Shown: positions 1-6,489 of the stretch, piece by piece | How the letters are laid out: every line of letters starts with the position of its first letter | Position numbering within the stretch: position 1 is the first letter of the stretch | DNA from: Bacteroidota bacterium | Lineage (GTDB): Bacteria; Bacteroidota; Bacteroidia; 2-12-FULL-35-15 | Reading direction: 5' to 3' | Length of the DNA: 8,455 nt | NCBI GenBank assembly: GCA_021413595.1 | Contig: JAIOQD010000247.1 | Coordinates: 1-8,455, forward strand | Notes under the pieces: model-generated | Told to the model about the DNA's origin: nothing | The model's database searches: none | What the model saw: only the letters and a program-made list of their open reading frames with translations | Translations under genes and position numbers: made by a program

Positions 1-605
1 CGCGCGAAGGAACTGTGGTTGATGCGGATGACCTGATGCAGGAGATGATCGATACCGCTGCTGTAACCTCCAAAGAGCTTGGGAAAGCAACGGATCTGAG
101 TAAGGAAGATGCCGAAAAGCTATATCGTACAATAGGTTTGGGAGCATTAAAATATTTTATGCTGAAAGTAGATCCGAAAAAGAAAATGCTTTTCAACCCT
201 GCCGAATCTATTGATTTTAACGGTAACACAGCTCCTTTTATTCAATTCAATTATGTGAGGATACAGGCATTGTTGCGCAAAGCAAAGGATCTGCCGGGGT
301 TTGAGTTTACTGATTCGTTCTCATCTCCAGCTAATTTGTTAACCAAAGAAAAAGAGCTGATCATTAAGCTGTATAGCTTCAACACTACATTAAACCAGGC
401 TGCTGCAGAGTATAGCCCGGCTTTGATCGCTAATTATATATATGATCTGGCGAAAGAATTCAGTCAGTATTATCACGATGTTTCCATTTTAAAAGAAGAG
501 CAAAAAGACTTGATTTTATTCCGTTTACACTTATCAAAAACAGTTGGAAGTGCTATCAAGGAATCGATGCAATTATTGGGGATTGATGTTCCGGAAAGAA
601 TGTAA
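1..605 (+). CDS. argS: Arginyl-tRNA synthetase, C-terminal part (5' end outside window)
   Basis: Class I aminoacyl-tRNA synthetase that charges tRNA-Arg with arginine in the cytoplasm. The reading frame is open from base 3, so the gene starts upstream and the GTG at base 15 is not a start. The visible protein begins REGTVVDADDL, which matches the segment just after the KMSKS-equivalent loop of ArgS. An all-helical DALR-type anticodon-binding domain follows, with the family motif APFIQFNYVRIQALLRKA at about bases 230-285, and the protein ends LLGIDVPERM, a typical ArgS C-terminus. About 200 residues are visible of a family usually near 590, so the Rossmann catalytic core is missing here. The stop is TAA. 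The gene converges on the adhesin gene with only 32 bp between the two stop codons. Identification rests on motif recognition and is firm. Confidence 0.93.
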   Translation, partial: REGTVVDADDLMQEMIDTAAVTSKELGKATDLSKEDAEKLYRTIGLGALKYFMLKVDPKKKMLFNPAESIDFNGNTAPFIQFNYVRIQALLRKAKDLPGFEFTDSFSSPANLLTKEKELIIKLYSFNTTLNQAAAEYSPALIANYIYDLAKEFSQYYHDVSILKEEQKDLILFRLHLSKTVGSAIKESMQLLGIDVPERM

Positions 606-637
606 AATTCTATTGTCATTTTGCAGTTTTACAGTAA

Positions 638-3600
638 TCATCTTACCAATGTAAGGAACCCTTCTTTTCGGATATTCATAGTACTTCCCCATTCAATGGA
701 TAGTATAAAATAATAAGTTCCTTCAACCGCAGGTAATCCTGCGGTTGTGCGTCCTGACCACCCCTGCTTCGCCCTCACAAGTTCATCCATTTTAAGTCCC
801 CATCGGTCGTAAATCTCACATTTATAATACGTTATTCCATCCACCTCCATATCTATCAAAAATAGATCGTTCACCCCATCACCATTTGGAGAGAATACAT
901 TCGGAATAACTACCTCAATTTCCACCACACATACTTCTGCAGAATCGCGGCAACCGGCTGTGTTTGTTTCCAGAAGGGTTACGCAATATGTTCCTCCTGT
1001 TGAAAAAGAATGACATACTGAACTCACAGAGTCTATTGAATTATCTCCAAAGTTCCATAGCAAAGAGCTTGTGTTGATGCTATCGGCAGTAAAGCAAATT
1101 GTTTCTGGAAAAAAAACAACACTACTGGGTGAAACAGAAATAGTTGCAACAGGAATTGCAGCAACATTTATTGTTGTATTTAGTAAAGATGGTGAACAAC
1201 CATTCGCATCTGAAACCTGAACAGTGTAAGTAGTGGTTACTATTGGAGTACTCGTGATTGAAGATGTAGTTGCTCCTCCGGGTGACCATAAATAAGAATA
1301 ACCAAGAACACCTCCTGCAACAAAAACTTCTTCCGTTACACTCAGCCCTTCACAAATGCTTGTATCGGCCGTAATGGTTGCTGTAAGAGGGGTTGGTTGG
1401 GTTATTATTACAGTAGAACTATCTAAACAACCATTAGTATCTGTAACCATCAAGGAATAATTCCCTGCCAGTAGGGCTGAAATGTTGGAGGTTGTTTGTC
1501 CGTTGCTCCATAAATAAGAATACCCCGGAGAGCCTCCTGTTACAATAACAGAGGCCGATCCCGTGCTATCGGGATTACATAAAACATTTACAAAAGTACT
1601 TGCAAGTGAAAGAGGGGAAGCCGGTTCTGTGAGTATGAATAAAGAAGACAACTGGCATCCATGACCATCTGTAACTAAAACAGAATCAATTCCGGCAGGT
1701 AAACCGGTGAGGGTTGCTGTATCTGTAGCAATAGGATTCCACAAATAGGTATAAGGAAGGGTTCCACCAGATACCAATACGGATGCTGTTCCTGAGCTAT
1801 CGCCAAAACAAAGAATATTTACCTGGCTAGCGATAAGTGTAAGTAATGGAGGTTCACTAATTGTTATTGCCGAACTATCCAAACAGCCTACCGAATCTGT
1901 AATCATTACAGTATAATTCCCTGCCGGAATAGTTGAAATTGTTGAATCCGTTTGTCCATTACTCCACAAATAGGAATATCCGGGAGTACCACCTGACACT
2001 ATAATTGCAGCAGACCCCGTGCTGTCAGGATTGCATAAAACATCTACAAAAGAACTTATTACCGAAAGAGGATTTGTAGGCTGTGTTAGTGTGAACGAAG
2101 GAGAAAGAGTACATCCTAATGAATCGGTAATCAGTAATGAATAACTACCGGCAGGTAAACCTGTAACAACTGCTGTTGTTCCAATAGAAGGAGTCCATGA
2201 ATAGGTATATGGCGTACTACCACCTGCTATTAAAACTCCGGCAGAACCTGAGCTATCACCAGAGCAAAGAATATTTACCTGACTTGATGTGGAAGTAAGT
2301 AAAGTTGGTTCTGTGATTTGAAGGTAAGTTTTAATTATACACCCAATGATGTCCGTGATTCTAATTGTGTCAATTCCTGCCGGAAGCCCAGATACCACTG
2401 AATCCGTTTGACCTCCCGGACTCCACAGGTAAGTATATCCCGGAGTTCCGCCAAAAGGTGTTATTATTGCAGTACCACTACTGTCACCAAAACATTGTAT
2501 ATTAGCAATTATCGGAGAAAAAACACCAAGACCGGTAGGCGTAGTAATAAAAACAGAATCAATAAATGAACATCCAAGAGAGTCTGTAACAGTTACTTTA
2601 AAAACACCCCCATAAAGAGTTGATGCGGTCTGAGTAGTTTGAACCGGAATGCTGTTCCATGAATAAGTATAAGGAAGTGTTCCACCTAAAGGATCCACAG
2701 TTGCTGCGCCAACCGGGTTACCAAAACAATCAATAGTTGCAATCCCGGAAAAAGAATGGGTTAAAGGAGGTGGTGACGTTATTGTAACTGAATCTGTAAA
2801 AGAACAAGAAAGTGCATCTGTAACAACAATTGTATAACTGCCATTATTACCTCCCGAACAACTCACATTGGTGAAGGGTAAGAATGAATGACTGAGTAGT
2901 AAAGGCGAGGTTATCGTTACCGAATCCAAATGCGAACAACCGGCAGAATCTGTTATGGTTACAGTATAGGTCCCCTCCACAAGGTTTGTAATAGTTTGTG
3001 ATGTTTCTGAGTTACTCCACAAATAAGTATATGCTAATATTCCTCCGGAAACACTCACAGTTGCGCTGCCGTTATTGCCTCCCGAACAGCTCACGTTTGT
3101 AACTGGAGTGAAAGAGTTAGTGAGTTGAGCGGCTGTTGTTATAGTTATGTTGCTAGGATATGAACAACCACTACTATCAGTTACAGTAACCGTATAGGTT
3201 CCTGCAGCAAGTCCTGTGGCTGTTGAAGTTGTTTGTCCTGATGGGCTCCACAAATAAGTGTAAGGAGATGTTCCTCCCAAAGTATTAATAGTGGCGCTTC
3301 CTGTACTATCTCCAAAACAAAGCACATTGGTTACCGCAGAAAAAGAAAACCCCACTGATTGAGGAGCTATAAAGTTTTTAGTCAGTTTACAATTAGGATC
3401 TGTAGCCGAAAATTGAGCAGTTACAATGCAAGTATCTCCATTAGCAGGAAGACCTGTTAAGGTGTAATTTGTGGATGTTGGGTTAAATGGGGCATTAAAT
3501 ACTTGCGTAACACCAGAACAACTATTTGAAATCGTTAATGTTCCTGTTGCTGGCGGACTTGAATACGTAACAGTTCCCGATACATTATAAACGTTACTAG

Positions 3601-4147
3601 CGCTTGCACAAACATCCGGAACAGCGGTTAAGGCAGTCATTCCACACAAAATACCACAACTTGTTGCTCCTGTCCCACTGGTTTGAGCAAGAGTAATTAT
3701 GGTGGGATCATTGGAATAATTGGTTATCAATAAAATATAAACTTCTCCAACCAAAGCGTTCGGTATGTTGCAGGTTTCGCTTGGATCTGGCGCATAGCTA
3801 CAATCCACATCTGTGCCTGTTAATCCGGAGGAACAGCCTGCTGCAGGACTTGCGAAAGGCCCCCAACAGATAAAATCAATATCAACAACTGCGGAATTAT
3901 TCATATCTAAAATAATATTACCAGCTGTTGCAATTTGTAAATAAAACCATGCTGGATTTGGTTGAGTGGCTAAACAGGCATAGTTAGGACCTATGGGAGC
4001 ATCAACATCCTGCTGTGCAGGAAAAGTTGCGTCTCCCGAAGCCGTACAAAAAGGGGTTGAAGTGGCGCAATCTGTTCCCTGGGCAATTGCATTTTGGGGA
4101 AGCAAACTAATAATGACAAGAATAAAGAAGAATATTTTTTTCATCAT
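638..4147 (-). CDS. Secreted SprB-repeat adhesin-like protein with PKD and type IX secretion (CHU_C) C-terminal domain
   Basis: Large surface or secreted protein of 1169 residues. Residues 1-22 are a signal peptide (MMKK, then a hydrophobic stretch, likely cut NAIA|Q). Residues 24-165 form an N-terminal beta domain with the DIDFICWGPF motif that I recall from other Bacteroidota proteins of this kind. Residues 170-265 look Ig-like. Residues 271-924 are nine SprB-type repeats of about 76 residues (core CFGDSSGSA, GGTPPYTYLW, GLPAGTYTVTVTDSxGC), each with a Cys near the start and another near the end. A diverged tenth repeat spans about 925-996. A PKD domain follows (about 1000-1078, core WNFGD at 1031-1035). 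The last 90 residues are the gliding-motility-associated domain (IPNVFSPNGDGVND at 1081-1094, ending LTLVR), a type B sorting signal for the type IX system in known proteins. Adhesion is inferred from SprB; no enzymatic domain is seen. The first of two tandem ATGs is used as start. Confidence 0.9.
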   Translation of the reverse strand: MMKKIFFFILVIISLLPQNAIAQGTDCATSTPFCTASGDATFPAQQDVDAPIGPNYACLATQPNPAWFYLQIATAGNIILDMNNSAVVDIDFICWGPFASPAAGCSSGLTGTDVDCSYAPDPSETCNIPNALVGEVYILLITNYSNDPTIITLAQTSGTGATSCGILCGMTALTAVPDVCASASNVYNVSGTVTYSSPPATGTLTISNSCSGVTQVFNAPFNPTSTNYTLTGLPANGDTCIVTAQFSATDPNCKLTKNFIAPQSVGFSFSAVTNVLCFGDSTGSATINTLGGTSPYTYLWSPSGQTTSTATGLAAGTYTVTVTDSSGCSYPSNITITTAAQLTNSFTPVTNVSCSGGNNGSATVSVSGGILAYTYLWSNSETSQTITNLVEGTYTVTITDSAGCSHLDSVTITSPLLLSHSFLPFTNVSCSGGNNGSYTIVVTDALSCSFTDSVTITSPPPLTHSFSGIATIDCFGNPVGAATVDPLGGTLPYTYSWNSIPVQTTQTASTLYGGVFKVTVTDSLGCSFIDSVFITTPTGLGVFSPIIANIQCFGDSSGTAIITPFGGTPGYTYLWSPGGQTDSVVSGLPAGIDTIRITDIIGCIIKTYLQITEPTLLTSTSSQVNILCSGDSSGSAGVLIAGGSTPYTYSWTPSIGTTAVVTGLPAGSYSLLITDSLGCTLSPSFTLTQPTNPLSVISSFVDVLCNPDSTGSAAIIVSGGTPGYSYLWSNGQTDSTISTIPAGNYTVMITDSVGCLDSSAITISEPPLLTLIASQVNILCFGDSSGTASVLVSGGTLPYTYLWNPIATDTATLTGLPAGIDSVLVTDGHGCQLSSLFILTEPASPLSLASTFVNVLCNPDSTGSASVIVTGGSPGYSYLWSNGQTTSNISALLAGNYSLMVTDTNGCLDSSTVIITQPTPLTATITADTSICEGLSVTEEVFVAGGVLGYSYLWSPGGATTSSITSTPIVTTTYTVQVSDANGCSPSLLNTTINVAAIPVATISVSPSSVVFFPETICFTADSINTSSLLWNFGDNSIDSVSSVCHSFSTGGTYCVTLLETNTAGCRDSAEVCVVEIEVVIPNVFSPNGDGVNDLFLIDMEVDGITYYKCEIYDRWGLKMDELVRAKQGWSGRTTAGLPAVEGTYYFILSIEWGSTMNIRKEGFLTLVR
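1376..2287 (-). repeat. Higher-order duplication: a two-repeat block copied in tandem (2 x 456 bp)
   Basis: Residues 621-772 (bases 2287-1832) and 773-924 (bases 1831-1376) are two copies of a 152-residue block. In each, a first unit with SQVNILC is followed by a second unit with VLCNPDSTGSA. All four cysteines are offset by exactly 152 residues (628/780, 679/831, 705/857, 755/907), so I see no net insertion or deletion between copies. At DNA level, the stretch starting at base 1561 and that starting at 2017 are nearly identical and exactly 456 bp apart. Confidence 0.8.
1376..3337 (-). repeat. Nine tandem SprB-type protein repeats within the adhesin gene
   Basis: By aligning the Cys-containing cores I place units starting at residues 271, 348, 424, 468, 545, 621, 698, 773 and 850 (base 3337 downwards). 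Full units are 75-77 residues (about 230 bp). The unit at 424-467 is only 44 residues. Paired cysteines recur: 277/328, 354/404, 430/448, 474/526, 552/603, 628/679, 705/755, 780/831 and 857/907. The DNA is diverged between most units, so this is an old array rather than a recent perfect expansion. Repeats of this kind are known from the gliding adhesin SprB and many other Bacteroidota surface proteins. Confidence 0.85.
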
Positions 4148-4153
4148 ACGCTA

Positions 4154-4161
4154 CAAAGCTA
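4154..4161 (-). promoter_or_regulatory. Candidate Bacteroidota -7 element before the adhesin gene
   Basis: On the minus strand TAGCTTTG fits the Bacteroidota -7 consensus TAnnTTTG. It ends only six bases before the first ATG at 4147. No TTTG sits at the expected distance upstream; the nearest, at 4194-4197, is 32 bases away. If used, the transcript would have almost no leader. An eight-base motif with two free positions can occur by chance in AT-rich DNA, so confidence is low. Confidence 0.28.
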
Positions 4162-4301
4162 ATTAATTGAGAAGAGCGAATGTACCGATAAAACAAAAAT
4201 AGTTGCAGACAATTAAATAATAATTTACATCAAGAAATGAATAGACTTTATATAAGTTAAAATACATTTTAATGTTTACAACGAAATTGATGGTTAAAAA
4301 G

Positions 4302-4375
4302 CTGACGCACAATTTTATCGACAAGCTCGAAATAACTGCACACGCAGTCATTTCGATGTCGAGAACGTGCGGCAG
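4302..4375. terminator. Nested hairpin after the sigma operon, possible terminator on the minus strand
   Basis: The inner stem pairs 4318-4323 with 4357-4362 and 4327-4339 with 4344-4356, with a three-base bulge (4324-4326), one A-C mismatch and a four-base loop. An outer arm, 4302-4310 with 4367-4375, pairs at 8 of 9 positions. Read on the minus strand the structure lies 85 bases past the stop of the PKD/CHU_C membrane protein gene, and its outer arm is followed by CTTTTT, as in a factor-independent terminator. It precedes the adhesin gene start by about 155 bases, so it would separate the two transcription units. It also contains GTCGAGAAC (4358-4366), shared with the inverted repeat at 6171-6311, so it may instead be a dispersed intergenic repeat. 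Termination is inferred. Confidence 0.45.
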
Positions 4376-4459
4376 TTTGCCTTTTCATACGTTAGAAAAA
4401 TTATCCTGAGCACAGAAAAAAATCTTAATTAATCATAACAATCTACTTTCCATCCCAAA

Positions 4460-5440
4460 CTATCTCGTAAGATTTATCGACCCTTTAGGCTCATATTTTT
4501 TACCATCCACACCTTCGGCATTTATAATATAAAAATAGATCCCCTCTTTTGCATCATTACCTAGCAGATCCTTTCCGTCCCATTTGGCATCTGTACTTTC
4601 AGAGGTATAAACAACAGTACCCTTTTTATCAAAAATTTTAGCATTCATTTTAGCAATGTTCTTGGTTTGAAAAACAAATACATCCAGCACACCATCACCA
4701 TTTGGAGAAAAATCTCTTGGAATAGATGATACAGATGAATTGCCTGTAACCTCCACTTTAATGCTGTCTATGGCTGTTTCTCCTTTATCGTTTGTGGAAG
4801 TAAGGATAACAGAATAAATACCGGGCATCTCAAATACATGAATAGGATTTGATGTGGATTTATCCTTTTTACCATCGCTATACGTCCATTTATTTGTTTT
4901 ACCTGAGCCGCTATTTGAAAGGTCAACGATTAGTGGTGCCGTACCTCCAACAGGGCTCGCAGATATAGAAGCAATAGGTACTTTAGAGAATTTATTTATA
5001 ACCGATTCTATTTTTTTATTGTCTTTTTTTGATGTTTCAAGAATTACATTTGTTGTCACCACTGTTTTTTGTGCATTATTAGTATTAACCTCTGAAAGCA
5101 ATTTTTCGTTTTCTGTTTTTTGCTCTTGATTGGTATCCAGCAGAGAAACCGGTTTTTCAATAATTGCGGGTGGTAACTGCGATTCAATTTTGGTATTCTG
5201 TGTTACATCATCCGTTTTATTTTTTTTGTTTAAGATCGCAACGGTACTGATTATTACAGCCGATGAAAGAATTGCAATGATAGTGCTGAAGCCAATTTTG
5301 TGTAAAAGCGTATTGAATAAAAGAGCTAAGCCCCCCCATTTGATACCTATCCGAATGTTCTTCCAAACACTCGGATTAACCTCTGCTTCGTAGTTTTCAA
5401 ATGATCTTTTGAATAGATCGTCTATATCGTCTTTTTTCAT
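4460..5440 (-). CDS. Single-pass membrane protein with anti-sigma-like N-terminus, PKD domain and CHU_C domain
   Basis: Protein of 326 residues. Residues 1-30 (acidic, with DDLFKRSFENYEAEVNPSVW) resemble the short cytoplasmic start of many Bacteroidota membrane proteins encoded beside ECF sigma factors. A transmembrane helix lies at about 51-70, preceded by a weaker hydrophobic stretch at 36-50. No cleavable signal peptide is seen. Residues 71-150 are a Lys/Asn/Glu/Thr-rich linker. Residues 154-233 are a PKD domain, and 236-326 a gliding-motility-associated domain (FSPNGDGVLDVF at 244-255, ending INLTR). The expected topology is N-terminus in the cytoplasm, PKD and CHU_C in the periplasm. The gene starts 13 bp after the sigma factor stop, so co-transcription is very likely. 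It probably binds or modulates that sigma factor, but this is inferred from context; I recognise no zinc-binding anti-sigma motif. It could instead be a structural envelope protein. Confidence 0.82.
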   Translation of the reverse strand: MKKDDIDDLFKRSFENYEAEVNPSVWKNIRIGIKWGGLALLFNTLLHKIGFSTIIAILSSAVIISTVAILNKKNKTDDVTQNTKIESQLPPAIIEKPVSLLDTNQEQKTENEKLLSEVNTNNAQKTVVTTNVILETSKKDNKKIESVINKFSKVPIASISASPVGGTAPLIVDLSNSGSGKTNKWTYSDGKKDKSTSNPIHVFEMPGIYSVILTSTNDKGETAIDSIKVEVTGNSSVSSIPRDFSPNGDGVLDVFVFQTKNIAKMNAKIFDKKGTVVYTSESTDAKWDGKDLLGNDAKEGIYFYIINAEGVDGKKYEPKGSINLTR

Positions 5441-5453
5441 GTTCTCTCCTTAT

Positions 5454-5978
5454 CTATCTGTTTGGTATTATTTTTTGTAAATGTGCCTTTGCCCTCGAAT
5501 ACTGTGATTTAGATGTTCCTTCCGAAATGTTCAACATATCACCAATCTCCTTATGAGAATACCCTTCTATGGCATATAAATTAAAAACAGTTCTGAAACC
5601 GGGCGGCAATGTTTGTATAATTTTTAAAAGATCATTGGCCGCAAAATTTTCTGCAATATGATTAGTTGATGGCAGCATAAATTCTACGCTATCCATGGCT
5701 ACATTTTGTTTGAATTTTTTATTTTTTCTAATATTGGTAAGTGCCGTATTTACCATTATTTTTCTGATCCAGCCCTCAAAAGACCCTGTTCCTTTAAATG
5801 ACTGTAAGTGTTCAAAAACGGTGATAAACCCCATTTGAAGTACATCTTCTCCCTCCTCCTGACTATCACAATAACGTAAGCAAACCCCCATCATTTTTCG
5901 GGAAAACTTATCGTATAAATACTTTTGGGCAATTGCATTTTTTTCGATGCACCCTTTTACTATTTGCTCATCAGTCAT
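5454..5978 (-). CDS. ECF-type RNA polymerase sigma-70 factor
   Basis: Alternative sigma factor of 174 residues, a usual length for the ECF group. It would direct RNA polymerase to a specific promoter set. Sigma region 2 spans about residues 20-91: the core-binding and -10 recognition segment includes DVLQMGFITVFEHLQSF (45-61) and GSFEGWIRKIMVNTALTNIR (65-84). Region 4 spans about 124-172: LPPGFRTVFNLYAIEGYSHKEIGDMLNISEGTSKSQYSRAKAHL is a helix-turn-helix of the usual type, with the recognition helix at about 152-167. There is no region 1 or 3. The ATG at 5978 gives a normal N-terminus (MTDEQIVKGC); no ribosome-binding site is visible, as is common in this phylum. It is the first gene of a two-gene operon with the PKD/CHU_C membrane protein, its likely regulator. 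Family assignment is firm; the regulon is unknown. Confidence 0.93.
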   Translation of the reverse strand: MTDEQIVKGCIEKNAIAQKYLYDKFSRKMMGVCLRYCDSQEEGEDVLQMGFITVFEHLQSFKGTGSFEGWIRKIMVNTALTNIRKNKKFKQNVAMDSVEFMLPSTNHIAENFAANDLLKIIQTLPPGFRTVFNLYAIEGYSHKEIGDMLNISEGTSKSQYSRAKAHLQKIIPNR

Positions 5979-6170
5979 TTTTGCTTGCTGTGTAGAAGAT
6001 GTGAATTTGCATTATTTGGTTGCATTACAAATTTTTTATTTTTTATGAGCGTCCGGATAATGATCCATGACGAATTTACGAAATTGTGCTTAATAAAATA
6101 CAATTGTTAAATCAATGTTATATGTTATTGCCATCGCACGTATTCCCTCAGGCTCAATATGGCCAGCACG

Positions 6171-6311
6171 TGGTCAATGTTATTAAGTCAGGAATTTTTC
6201 TAACAAAATATCCTCGACTTCCCTCGAACTGACATCGCGGCTTGTCAGTTCGAGCGAAGTCGAGAACAGCCTGTGAGGGGCAATTTTTTCTTAACTTAAT
6301 GACATTGACCA
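6171..6311. repeat. 141-bp nested inverted repeat (dispersed-repeat or MITE-like)
   Basis: The outer arms are 6171-6188 and 6294-6311, complementary at 17 of 18 positions (one arm reads ACTTAATGACATTGACCA). Inside is a strong hairpin: 6213-6234 pairs with 6243-6264 over 22 positions with one mismatch, around an eight-base loop (6235-6242). The right inner arm reads TGTCAGTTCGAGCGAAGTCG and continues AGAAC, resembling 'TCGAGCGAAGTCGAG' repeats that I recall as frequent between genes in Bacteroidota genomes. No transposase is present and I see no clear target-site duplication. A terminator role is unlikely, because the flanking genes diverge and no T-run directly follows either stem. Confidence 0.7.
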
Positions 6312-6453
6312 TGCGGTTAGTCAGTGTGAGACCCTGCTGAATGTTTGTAGATCCATCGAAGACTGTTGGCGCATATTTTTTCGTAGCTAAACCACATTGA
6401 TCGTTAAATTACTAGTTGTTGAACATGCCTACTGTATAATTGCATTCTCTTAA

Positions 6454-6485
6454 ATTGTTAAATTATTTTAAATCAGCTATATTTG
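6454..6485 (+). promoter_or_regulatory. Candidate Bacteroidota promoter for rnr (ATTG ... TATATTTG)
   Basis: TATATTTG at 6478-6485 matches the -7 consensus TAnnTTTG exactly. ATTG at 6454-6457 is a partial match to the -33 TTTG, with a 20-base spacer, about the usual distance. The -7 element ends four bases before the rnr ATG at 6490, so transcription would begin at or very near the start codon and give a nearly leaderless mRNA. The real promoter may lie elsewhere. Confidence 0.33.
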
Positions 6486-6489
6486 TTCT

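Larger units (their letters stand above)
5979..6489. other. Divergent intergenic region between the sigma operon and rnr
   Basis: This 511-bp gap has no convincing coding sequence on either strand. It holds the nested inverted repeat at 6171-6311 and a candidate rnr promoter at 6454-6485. The first 190 bases, upstream of the sigma gene, are AT-rich with no clear TTTG/TAnnTTTG pair, so I cannot place the sigma operon promoter. A short open frame at 5925-6110 mostly lies here but overlaps the sigma gene start and looks accidental. Confidence 0.6.

Noticed and set aside
606..637. Bidirectional terminator between argS and the adhesin gene
   Set aside because: The 32-bp convergent gap contains no convincing stem-loop with a T-run on either strand.
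1376..3337. Regularly spaced repeats that could suggest a CRISPR array
   Set aside because: The periodicity (about 230 bp) is coding, the DNA units are diverged, and they translate in one frame into SprB-type protein repeats.
4163..4351. 62-residue open frame on the minus strand between the sigma operon and the adhesin gene
   Set aside because: It runs through the hairpin at 4302-4375, has Phe/Tyr/Leu/Val-rich content typical of AT-rich non-coding DNA, shows no recognisable domain, and would begin inside the hairpin region.
4854..5393. Two plus-strand open frames (91 and 87 residues) opposite the membrane protein gene
   Set aside because: They lie entirely antisense to a well-supported CDS with clear PKD and CHU_C domains, and their translations show no family motif.
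5979..6070. Promoter of the sigma operon
   Set aside because: A TTTG is present on the minus strand (within TTTGTAATGC), but no TAnnTTTG follows at the expected spacing, so I do not call it.
5925..6110. 61-residue plus-strand open frame spanning the sigma gene start
   Set aside because: It overlaps the sigma gene antisense, and its cysteine- and phenylalanine-rich translation matches nothing I recognise.
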